DNA of 8,363 nucleotides. It comes from Eubacterium sp. Lineage in GTDB: Bacteria; Bacillota; Clostridia; Lachnospirales; Lachnospiraceae. The number at the start of each line of letters is the position of its first letter. Positions within the stretch are counted from its first letter, which is position 1. The stretch covers positions 1-8,363 of the forward strand of contig JAJGAH010000089.1 of the NCBI GenBank assembly GCA_020844525.1. The letters run 5' to 3'. Under the pieces are notes generated by a model. That model was not told where the DNA came from and did no database searches. It worked only from the letters and a program-made list of their open reading frames with translations. Below, in pieces: positions 1 through 5,712 of the stretch. A program made the position numbers and the translations under genes.

Positions 1-697
1 CATATACACCATAGAGGATCTTGTCCCGTTTCACTGCTTCTATATTAGACTGTGAATTTGTTCCCTTACTGCAAAACATCACCAGGCTGTTACTGCATTC
101 CTTGATACCCGCAATCTGTGCCGTATTAAGGCGTTCATCCGGAAACAGCGCAATAAAAGCACATTCCGGGTTCTGTCTGACAACCTCCATCAATCTGCCA
201 AGGCAGGAAACAGAGCCGGACAGCCGGATGAAATAGCAGTAAATGCCCATGGCCTTGCCCTGACGGACGCAGCTGGACACCTCACTCACGGAGAGACTGC
301 CCTTTAATGTCGGATTGATCCGCAGACACAGCGCCCATGGGACCTGGTAGGACAGGGAATGGTCATTTTCCCGTATCACCTTTCCGCCATAGGTCAGTCC
401 GCTGTACCCAAAGCTGATACCGAAATCCTTCAGGTTCTTCCGATCGGTATTGCGCAGGATTTTTTCAATCGTCTCATAATACGGGCTGTCATCATTGCGC
501 AGCAGGTCCTGGACAATACTCAGGACCTCATCCATGAACCTTCCCTTGCTGAACATCCGTCCCATATCGGTCAGCTTTCGGATGCTTCGCTTCGGGTCCT
601 CCTCAATTTCACGAAGTCCCCGGTCAACCGATGCATCAATGAGGGCCCTTGTAATATTGTTCGGACCCTGCAATGCTTTTCTGTTCATTTCTTTCAT
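1..697 (-). CDS. Radical-SAM-like protein lacking the Fe-S Cys loop (N-terminal part; C-terminus off the left edge)
   Basis: An uninterrupted minus-strand frame runs 232 codons from ATG 697-695 to the left edge. A GAGGAAG ribosome site lies just upstream; an in-frame ATG at 688 is an alternative start. The first ~110 residues look helical and charged. From about residue 118 (QVPWALCL) the protein resembles, from memory, the clostridial radical SAM family whose core reads VPW..LLDPTSACN..C..CW, then RQGKELG.Y.Y..TGGEPL. Here 'NPT' (128-130) is followed directly by LKGSLSVSEV, so the segment of about 20 residues that should carry CX3CX2C is missing. The later RQGKAMGIYCYFI (145-157) is well kept, but TGGEPL is replaced by RLSGSV (158-163). 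The seven cysteines seen (124, 143, 154, 165, 179, 201, 209) do not form the cluster motif. I infer a non-catalytic or repurposed homologue. A C-terminal SPASM-type domain, if any, is outside the window. The frame is intact, which argues against a decayed gene. Confidence 0.72.
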   Translation of the reverse strand, partial: MKEMNRKALQGPNNITRALIDASVDRGLREIEEDPKRSIRKLTDMGRMFSKGRFMDEVLSIVQDLLRNDDSPYYETIEKILRNTDRKNLKDFGISFGYSGLTYGGKVIRENDHSLSYQVPWALCLRINPTLKGSLSVSEVSSCVRQGKAMGIYCYFIRLSGSVSCLGRLMEVVRQNPECAFIALFPDERLNTAQIAGIKECSNSLVMFCSKGTNSQSNIEAVKRDKILYGVY

Positions 698-730
698 GCA
701 CTTCCTCGAATTCCGCCCGGACGCTGCAAT

Positions 731-742
731 CCTGTGCACAGG
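731..742. promoter_or_regulatory. 12-bp perfect palindrome in the leader of the radical-SAM-like gene
   Basis: CCTGTGCACAGG is its own reverse complement. It lies about 11-22 bases after the predicted minus-strand start site, a usual place for a repressor operator. About two perfect 12-bp palindromes are expected by chance in a window of this size, so only its placement makes it notable. I know of no specific regulator for it. Confidence 0.3.
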
Positions 743-759
743 CATATTTATTCCGCATT

Positions 760-787
760 ATTATATAAAAGAAGAAACAGAATGCAA
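760..787 (-). promoter_or_regulatory. Probable sigma-A promoter for the radical-SAM-like gene
   Basis: Read on the minus strand, a TTGCAT -35 (787-782) and a perfect TATAAT -10 (765-760) are 16 bases apart. Transcription would start near 753, giving a leader of about 56 bases before ATG 697. It points away from the rpsF promoter at 833-861, so the two units are divergent with non-overlapping promoters. Confidence 0.6.
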
Positions 788-832
788 AGGGTCAGATTTC
801 TGCATTTGTCTAAAGTCATGTTGAAAAAATGC

Positions 833-861
833 TTTACAAGAATCACGCCTTATGTTAGAAT
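833..861 (+). promoter_or_regulatory. Strong sigma-A promoter of the rpsF-rpsR operon
   Basis: TTTACA (833-838) and TAGAAT (856-861) are separated by exactly 17 bases, and a TG at 853-854 gives an extended -10 (TGnTAGAAT). The start site should lie near 868, leaving a 5' leader of about 73 bases before rpsF. The quality of the match fits a highly expressed ribosomal protein operon. Confidence 0.78.
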
Positions 862-884
862 TGCAGTTCGTGAGATCATTTCTT

Positions 885-922
885 ACACCTTGTCTCCTGC
901 ATAAGCAGAAGGCCATTAATGT
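885..922 (+). promoter_or_regulatory. Bulged hairpin in the rpsF leader, candidate S6:S18 autoregulatory site
   Basis: CTGC (897-900) pairs with GCAG (905-908) around an ATAA loop. CCTT (888-891) pairs with AAGG (909-912), leaving a five-base 5' bulge (892-896). ACA (885-887) could pair with TGT (920-922) across a 3' bulge. It is known that the S6:S18 complex represses its own mRNA through an asymmetric bulged leader structure in many bacteria. The position and asymmetric shape fit, but I do not see a clear CCG trinucleotide, which I recall as part of that motif. The stems are short, so this is tentative. Confidence 0.3.
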
Positions 923-940
923 CCAGAAGGGAGAAACAGA

Positions 941-1231
941 ATGCATAAGTATGAACTGGCACTGGTAATCAGTGCAAAGCCGGATGAGGAAACCAGAACT
1001 GCTGTCCTTGAAAAGGCAAAAGGTTACATCACCCGCTATGAGGGAACCATCGGAGAGATCGAGGAGTGGGGAAAGAAGAAGCTCGCTTACGAGATCCAGA
1101 AGGAAACAGAAGGCTATTATTACTTTATCCCGTTTGAGGCACCGGTAACCGCACCGGCTGAGATCGAGAGACATTGCCGTATCATGGACAATGTACTTCG
1201 CTATCTGATCGTTCGCACAGACGAAGAGTAA
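941..1231 (+). CDS. rpsF: 30S ribosomal protein bS6
   Basis: This 96-residue protein has the length and sequence of bacterial S6, a ferredoxin-like-fold protein of the small-subunit platform that binds 16S rRNA as a heterodimer with S18. Typical features are the N-terminal strand YELALVIS (residues 4-11), the conserved E-W-G-KKKLAYEI block (about 42-52), the GYYYF strand (58-62) and the C-terminal ER...I..NVLRYLIV segment. The start is fixed by AAGGGAG (927-933) seven bases upstream. It is the first gene after the promoter at 833-861 and is followed after 30 bases by rpsR, its binding partner. The ssb gene that commonly lies between rpsF and rpsR in Firmicutes is missing here. The acidic tail is short (TDEE). 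Confidence 0.97.
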   Translation: MHKYELALVISAKPDEETRTAVLEKAKGYITRYEGTIGEIEEWGKKKLAYEIQKETEGYYYFIPFEAPVTAPAEIERHCRIMDNVLRYLIVRTDEE

Positions 1232-1261
1232 TTTTGTTATTTGAATAAGGAGGATAAAGTA

Positions 1262-1552
1262 ATGGCAGAAGTAGAAAATACAACAACTGCAACAACAAAC
1301 GAGAGACCGGCAAGATCTGAAGCTCCGGCCAGAAGAAGAGTTCAGCGCAGGAGAAGAAAAGTCTGCATCTTCTGCGGCAAGGATAATGTCATTGATTATA
1401 AGGATGCCGCAAAACTGAGAAGATTCATCTCTGAGAGAGGAAAAATCCTTCCCAGACGTGTCACCGGAAACTGCGCAAAGCATCAGAGAGCAATCACCTC
1501 TGCAATCAAGCGCGCAAGACATCTGGCAATCCTTCCGTATGTAGAGGATTAA
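1262..1552 (+). CDS. rpsR: 30S ribosomal protein bS18, zinc-binding form
   Basis: This 96-residue S18 is the S6 partner on the 30S platform. The N-terminal ~24 residues are a variable Glu/Thr/Ala/Pro-rich extension, followed by a basic run [11 protein letters not shown] (23-33) and the S18 core. CIFC (35-38) with Cys71 and His74 makes the four-ligand zinc-ribbon set of 'C+' S18 proteins, which suggests growth without a zinc-free paralogue being forced. [11 protein letters not shown] and [10 protein letters not shown] are the rRNA-contacting core motifs. I chose ATG 1262 because AAGGAGG (1247-1253) lies eight bases upstream. The frame also opens at TTG 1241, but that codon precedes the ribosome site. 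It is co-transcribed with rpsF, and the unit ends at the terminator at 1635. Confidence 0.96.
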   Translation: MAEVENTTTATTNERPARSEAPARRRVQRRRRKVCIFCGKDNVIDYKDAAKLRRFISERGKILPRRVTGNCAKHQRAITSAIKRARHLAILPYVED

Positions 1553-1634
1553 TTCCGGACACAAGGCAGATGGAGGTTTGTCCTGAAAGGATAAATCGCA
1601 TGTGCTCAGTTCCAGGAATATGTATGTTTAAAGC

Positions 1635-1682
1635 AAAAGAAGCGGTCAGGCTCCACAGGGCTGAACTGCTTCTTTTCTTTTT
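1635..1682 (+). terminator. Intrinsic terminator of rpsF-rpsR
   Basis: The left arm (1635-1649, AAAAGAAGCGGTCAG) pairs with the right arm (1661-1676) in twelve consecutive pairs, including one G-U. A bulged A (1664) and three more pairs follow, closing an 11-base loop (1650-1660). The tract after the hairpin is CTTTTT. The 1553-1634 stretch between rpsR and this hairpin holds no gene that I can support. Confidence 0.88.
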
Positions 1683-1709
1683 GCTTATTCAACCTGCATG
1701 TGCTATACT
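1681..1709 (+). promoter_or_regulatory. Sigma-A promoter of the SEDS-acpP-gltX-helicase run
   Basis: TTGCTT (1681-1686) and TATACT (1704-1709) are 17 bases apart, with TG at 1701-1702 giving an extended -10. The predicted start is near 1716, about 43 bases before the SEDS gene. The -35 begins in the T-tract of the preceding terminator, so terminator and promoter are packed end to end. Confidence 0.68.
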
Positions 1710-1758
1710 TTGCTAAAAGATGGGCCGGAAATGAAAAATCCGGATCACAAAGGAGAGA

Positions 1759-3108
1759 ATGATTCCAATGCCCTTTCCCGGAAGAAGAACATCTGGTAAG
1801 GATCATAAAACATATTATCAATCCCGTAATAAGAATCAGAAGATATCCAGCATATCTGCACAGGACAACAGTTCCCGTGCACGCAATCATGCGGCATCCA
1901 AGTCCCGGACAAGAAAAAAAGACCCGGGATATTTTGATTACAGCCTCCTGGCCGTCATTATTATTCTGATCTGTTTTGGTCTGGTCATGCTGTACAGTGC
2001 CAGCGCCTATGAAGCAAAGAATGATCCACTGATCAACAACGACATGTATTACTTCAACCGGCAGGCGTTTTTCAGTGCGTTGTCCATCATCGTTGCCCTG
2101 GTTGTCTCAAAGATCAACTATCATCTCTGGATACGGCTGGCACCGGCCATCTATGTACTATCAATGATTTTGATGGCCATGGTGCGATTCAGCCCCTTTG
2201 GCGTCACAGTAAATGGTGCCCGCAGATGGCTGAAAATCGGGATCCAGTTTCAGCCCGCCGAAATTGCCAAAATCGCGATCATTGTATTTATGCCCTACAT
2301 GATTATGCTGATGGGCAGAAATCTGAACTCCTGGAAGGCAGTATTCTGGCTTTTGGTTTTCGGTGGTGCCCAGGCAGCGGGCGCATATCTTCTGACAGAT
2401 AATCTGAGTACAGCGATCATTATCGCCGGCATTGTCATCGGCATTATTTTTCTGGCCCATCCGAAGACCAGACCCTTTATTATCATTGCCCTGATTGCCG
2501 CCGCATTTATAATAGTTGCGCTGATCCTGCTGAACCAGTATGTCTCCACCAGCACGAGCTTCCGGCTGCGTCGTATCCTGGCCTGGCTTCATCCTGAAGA
2601 GAACCTGAGTTCTGAAAGTTACCAGGTCCTGCAGGGCCTGTATGCAATCGGCTCCGGCGGATTCTTCGGCAAGGGGCTGGGAAACAGTGTGCAGAAGCTT
2701 TCGATTATTCCGGAAGCGCAAAACGATATGATCTTCGCGATCATCTGTGAGGAGCTCGGCCTGTTCGGCGCCCTCCTTCTTATGCTCCTGTTCGGATACA
2801 TGCTGTACCGCCTGTTTGTAATCGCACAGAACGCACCGGACCTGTATGGCACATTGATTGTCAGCGGTATTTTTATTCATATTTCATTGCAGGTCATCCT
2901 GAATATCGCCGTCGTTCTGAATGTGATCCCCACAACCGGTGTTACGCTGCCCTTCGTCAGCTATGGAGGTACTTCTGTGCTGTTCATCATGCTGGAGATG
3001 GGCATTGCGCTGAATGTCGCGAGAAGTATTCGGAACAATGAGACGGATGAAGTCAGACGTTTTCAGAAGGCATTCCCGGAAAGCAAATCATCTGTAACAA
3101 GATCTTAA
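1759..3108 (+). CDS. FtsW/RodA/SpoVE-family peptidoglycan glycosyltransferase (SEDS)
   Basis: SEDS proteins polymerise lipid II into glycan strands in the membrane, working with a class B penicillin-binding protein. This 449-residue protein begins with about 55 basic, low-hydrophobicity residues predicted to be cytoplasmic, then about ten membrane segments from residue 60 on (for example 62-80, 104-116, 128-142). Family motifs are NGARRWLKIG..FQPAEIAKIA (152-173), DNLSTA (214-219), GKGLGNSVQKL (304-314), PEAQNDMIFAI..EELG (318-334) and GVTLPFVSYGGTS (393-405). Asp323 in the PEAQND motif is at the place of the essential extracytoplasmic Asp of RodA/FtsW, so it should be active. The GVTLPFVSYGG block leans to FtsW/SpoVE over RodA, but no partner gene is nearby to settle it. 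AAAGGAG (1749-1755) is only three bases from ATG 1759 and twelve from ATG 1768, so the start cannot be decided; the longer form is given. Confidence 0.93.
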   Translation: MIPMPFPGRRTSGKDHKTYYQSRNKNQKISSISAQDNSSRARNHAASKSRTRKKDPGYFDYSLLAVIIILICFGLVMLYSASAYEAKNDPLINNDMYYFNRQAFFSALSIIVALVVSKINYHLWIRLAPAIYVLSMILMAMVRFSPFGVTVNGARRWLKIGIQFQPAEIAKIAIIVFMPYMIMLMGRNLNSWKAVFWLLVFGGAQAAGAYLLTDNLSTAIIIAGIVIGIIFLAHPKTRPFIIIALIAAAFIIVALILLNQYVSTSTSFRLRRILAWLHPEENLSSESYQVLQGLYAIGSGGFFGKGLGNSVQKLSIIPEAQNDMIFAIICEELGLFGALLLMLLFGYMLYRLFVIAQNAPDLYGTLIVSGIFIHISLQVILNIAVVLNVIPTTGVTLPFVSYGGTSVLFIMLEMGIALNVARSIRNNETDEVRRFQKAFPESKSSVTRS

Positions 3109-3136
3109 GGTCTTCATACATAGCTCCGGAATAAAC

Positions 3137-3178
3137 TTATGATATATATACAACAAGATCATAATACTCTATGGAGTA
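3137..3178 (+). promoter_or_regulatory. Possible acpP promoter with an overlapping imperfect inverted repeat
   Basis: The 102-base gap between the SEDS gene and acpP is AT-rich. TTATGA (3137-3142) and CATAAT (3160-3165), 17 bases apart, are a weak sigma-A candidate with a start near 3172. TACTCTATGGAGTA (3165-3178) is a 14-base inverted repeat with one mismatched pair and sits across the predicted start, where a repressor could act. The half-site order (TACT...AGTA) does not match the FapR consensus that I know. No terminator is visible after the SEDS gene, so read-through is also likely. Confidence 0.33.
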
Positions 3179-3210
3179 CCAAAAAAATATAATTGAGAGA
3201 GGTAACTGAA

Positions 3211-3453
3211 ATGCTCGAAAAAATGAAAAAAATCCTGTCCGAACAGCTGGATATTGATGAAAATGAAATCACACTGGATTCCAATTTCAAGGACGACCTG
3301 GACGCTGATTCCCTGGACCTCTTTGAACTCCTGACGACTCTGGAAGAGCAGTACGACATTGAAATTCCCGCAGAGGATATGGAAGGGCTTACGACCGTTG
3401 GCAAAGTCATTGACTACCTGCAGTCAAAGGGAATCAAGACCAGCGAATCGTAA
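3211..3453 (+). CDS. acpP: Acyl carrier protein
   Basis: This 80-residue acidic four-helix protein carries growing acyl chains on a phosphopantetheine arm during fatty-acid synthesis. Ser34 in DADSLDL (31-37) is the attachment serine. The preceding FKDDL and the following LEEQYDIEIP and TVGKVIDYL stretches are the usual helix II-III and helix IV landmarks. I chose ATG 3211 because GAGAGG (3197-3202) lies eight bases upstream; a TTG at 3193 opens the same frame but leaves no ribosome site. It stands apart from any visible fab gene, which is unusual for a main AcpP but not rare. Only 15 bases separate it from the sirtuin-like gene, so the two are probably co-transcribed. The canonical DSL motif favours the fatty-acid ACP over a specialised carrier. 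Confidence 0.95.
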   Translation: MLEKMKKILSEQLDIDENEITLDSNFKDDLDADSLDLFELLTTLEEQYDIEIPAEDMEGLTTVGKVIDYLQSKGIKTSES

Positions 3454-3468
3454 AAGGGGGCGTTTGTC

Positions 3469-4206
3469 ATGAGCGTCGGTTACTTGAAAAGCATTCTGCA
3501 AAACGGCAGAAATATCGTGTGCCTTCTCGGACGAGGACCGGCAGCTGAACAGGGGTGCGACCTGTATCGTGAGGATTTCAGCTACGATGTTGAAGTGCGG
3601 TACGGACGCTCTCCCAGCGAAATTGTAAACAGCACATTCTACAACAACCGGCCGGAAGTCTTCTATGAGTTCTACCGGGAGGAAATACTGAAAAGGCGCG
3701 GAGAGCCTGATGAGGTTAATTTCTGCCTGAAACGGATGGAGGATGATGGAAAACTCCGTGGCATTGTGACAAGGGGCTTTTTTGACCTCTCAAAACGTGC
3801 AGGATGTCACAATGTTATTCATCTGTACGGGAACATTGACCGTAATTTCTGCCCCCACTGCGGAAGAATCTACGATGCGGACTACATCCTCACGCATCGC
3901 CCGCTTCCCTTGTGTGAGAAATGCGGCACGCTGATACATCCGGGCATCGCCCTTTCAGGAGAAATGCTGGACAGCCGCACCATGAACCGTGCCATTGAGC
4001 TGATCAGCTCCGCTGACATCCTGCTCGTGATCGGTGCCGATCTCCAGTCCCGTCTGGGTTCGATGGCGAAGTATTTCACCGGTGACAGGATCTGTCTGGT
4101 CAACACTACCGATCATTACTCCGATGAGGCAGCTGACTGTGTATGCATCGGCAATATTTCCAAAATCATGCACGAGGCATATCCCCAGGCAAAACATGTG
4201 GATTAG
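3469..4206 (+). CDS. Sir2-fold protein with catalytic residues replaced (putative pseudo-sirtuin)
   Basis: The 245-residue protein aligns along its length with bacterial sirtuins, NAD-dependent protein deacylases, but the active site is altered. The NAD loop GAGxS..SGIPDFR reads GRGPAAEQGCDLYR (21-34), so only the outer glycines and Arg34 remain. TQNIDGLH reads TRGFFDLS (101-108), losing the Asn and Asp that bind nicotinamide ribose. The catalytic His of ELHG is Tyr120 in HLYG. GTSL is GADL (189-192). What is kept is structural: both zinc pairs, C128/C131 (CPHC) and C149/C152 (CEKC), AG at 111-112, the NVIHLYG strand, LSGE (162-165) and the C-terminal VNTT strand. Deacetylase activity therefore looks unlikely; a binding or scaffolding role is an inference. 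AAAGGGGG (3452-3460) supports ATG 3469. It lies between acpP and gltX on the same strand. The open, full-length frame argues that it is maintained. Confidence 0.82.
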   Translation: MSVGYLKSILQNGRNIVCLLGRGPAAEQGCDLYREDFSYDVEVRYGRSPSEIVNSTFYNNRPEVFYEFYREEILKRRGEPDEVNFCLKRMEDDGKLRGIVTRGFFDLSKRAGCHNVIHLYGNIDRNFCPHCGRIYDADYILTHRPLPLCEKCGTLIHPGIALSGEMLDSRTMNRAIELISSADILLVIGADLQSRLGSMAKYFTGDRICLVNTTDHYSDEAADCVCIGNISKIMHEAYPQAKHVD

Positions 4207-4263
4207 CAGGACATGATATTCGGAGAACAGAATCAGATAACAGAGACTAAGGAGATTTTAAGA

Positions 4264-5712
4264 ATGACAACAGTAAAAACCAGATTCGCGCCCAGCCCTA
4301 CTGGCCGCATGCATGTAGGCAACCTTCGTACCGCACTTTATTCATACCTGATCGCCAGGCATGCAGGCGGTAAATTCATGCTTCGTATAGAGGATACCGA
4401 CCAGGAGCGCTTTGTACCTGAGGCGCTGGATATCATCTATCAGACGCTGGAGGACACCGGTCTGGACCATGATGAGGGACCGGACAAGGATGGTGGTGTC
4501 GGGCCCTATATACAGAGTGAGCGCTGCAAGCTCGGTATTTATCAGAAATATGCCGAGCAGCTGATTGCGCAGGGAGACGCGTATTACTGCTTCTGCACAA
4601 AGGAACGGCTGGAGGGCCTGAAACGCACTGTTGGCGGCAAAGAAATTTCAGCATATGACAAGCACTGTCTCCATCTTTCCAAAGAGGAAATCCAGGCAAA
4701 GCTGGATGCCGGTGTTCCCCACGTCATCCGTTTCAATATGCCCACAGAGGGAACCACGACATTCCATGATGAAATTTACGGGTCCATCACAGTTGAAAAC
4801 GCAGAGCTGGACGATCTGATCCTGATCAAGTCAGACGGATACCCGACCTACAATTTCGCAAACGTAGTCGATGATCATCTGATGGGCGTCACCCATGTTG
4901 TCCGTGGAAATGAGTATCTTTCCTCGACACCCAAATACAACAGAATCTATGAAGCCTTTGGCTGGGATGTCCCTGTATATGTACACTGCCCGCTGATTAC
5001 AAACGAGGAGGGCCAGAAGCTCTCCAAGCGTTCCGGTCATTCATCCTTTGAGGATCTCATCGATCAGGGCTATCTGAAGGAGGCAGTCGTCAACTTTGTT
5101 GCGCTCCTCGGCTGGAGCCCGGCAACAGATCGGGAGATTTATTCACTTCCGGAACTTGTAAAGATTTTTGACTATCACCATATCAACAAGTCCCCGGCGG
5201 TGTTTGACATGACGAAGCTGCGCTGGATGAATGGGGAATATATCCGGGCACTGGATGCGGACGCATTCTATCAGCTGGCAAAGCCCTGGCTGCAAAAATA
5301 TGTCTCCGGTCCCTACGACCTCAGAAAAATTTCCGATATGGTGCAGCCGCGTATCCAGATTTTCCCGGACATCGAAGAACAGGTAGACTTCTTTAATGCT
5401 GTTCCGGATTATGATGTGGACCTCTATAACCACAAAAAATCCAAGAGCACAATCGAGACGTCCCGCACCATCCTGAATGAGACGCTCCCGCTTCTGGAAT
5501 CCGCAGAGCAATTTGACAATGACACGCTGTTTGCTATTCTGAAATCCTATGCTGCAGAAAAATCATACAAGGTAAACACTGTCATGTGGCCGCTCCGCAC
5601 CGCTGTTTCCGGAAAGCAGGCAACGCCGGCCGGAGCCACAGGTCTGATGGAGGTTCTTGGCAGGGAAGAAACGATTGCCCGCATCAAGGCTGCTCTGCAG
5701 AAATTAGGCTGA
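4264..5712 (+). CDS. gltX: Glutamyl-tRNA synthetase
   Basis: The enzyme charges tRNA with glutamate in the cytoplasm. It is a class I synthetase of 482 residues, the usual bacterial length. The HIGH-type motif is HVGN (17-20) in RFAPSPTGRMHVGN, and the KMSKS-type loop is KLSKR (252-256). RIEDTD (41-46) recognises the amino acid. Cys109 and Cys111 (CFC) with Tyr131 and Cys135 (YDKHC) match the zinc site of the insertion domain. The segment from about residue 300 is the helical anticodon-binding half. I chose ATG 4264 because AAGGAG (4249-4254) lies nine bases upstream; the frame stays open back to ATG 4213, where no good ribosome site exists. Whether it is discriminating, or also charges tRNA-Gln as in many Firmicutes, cannot be told from here. 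Its stop overlaps the helicase start. Confidence 0.97.
   Translation: MTTVKTRFAPSPTGRMHVGNLRTALYSYLIARHAGGKFMLRIEDTDQERFVPEALDIIYQTLEDTGLDHDEGPDKDGGVGPYIQSERCKLGIYQKYAEQLIAQGDAYYCFCTKERLEGLKRTVGGKEISAYDKHCLHLSKEEIQAKLDAGVPHVIRFNMPTEGTTTFHDEIYGSITVENAELDDLILIKSDGYPTYNFANVVDDHLMGVTHVVRGNEYLSSTPKYNRIYEAFGWDVPVYVHCPLITNEEGQKLSKRSGHSSFEDLIDQGYLKEAVVNFVALLGWSPATDREIYSLPELVKIFDYHHINKSPAVFDMTKLRWMNGEYIRALDADAFYQLAKPWLQKYVSGPYDLRKISDMVQPRIQIFPDIEEQVDFFNAVPDYDVDLYNHKKSKSTIETSRTILNETLPLLESAEQFDNDTLFAILKSYAAEKSYKVNTVMWPLRTAVSGKQATPAGATGLMEVLGREETIARIKAALQKLG

Noticed and set aside
359..904. A 181-codon plus-strand open frame, with a second one at 495-824
   Set aside because: Both lie opposite the radical-SAM-like gene, show no family resemblance or ribosome site, and the first runs across the rpsF promoter. 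They are shadow frames.
761..1564. A 267-codon minus-strand open frame
   Set aside because: It lies antisense to rpsF and rpsR, whose products are certain. The translation is Cys/Ser/Leu-rich with no recognisable domain.
2161..2880. A 239-codon minus-strand open frame inside the SEDS gene
   Set aside because: It is antisense to an unmistakable SEDS protein and is low-complexity Gln/Asn/Asp-rich, as expected from the reverse reading of membrane-segment codons.
3165..3178. A FapR operator before acpP
   Set aside because: The known FapR site has AGTAC...GTACT half-sites; this repeat has the reverse order, so it was kept only as an unnamed inverted repeat.
4207..4263. A T-box or other tRNA-responsive leader before gltX
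   Set aside because: The gap is only 57 bases, with no specifier stem, no T-box sequence and no terminator hairpin.
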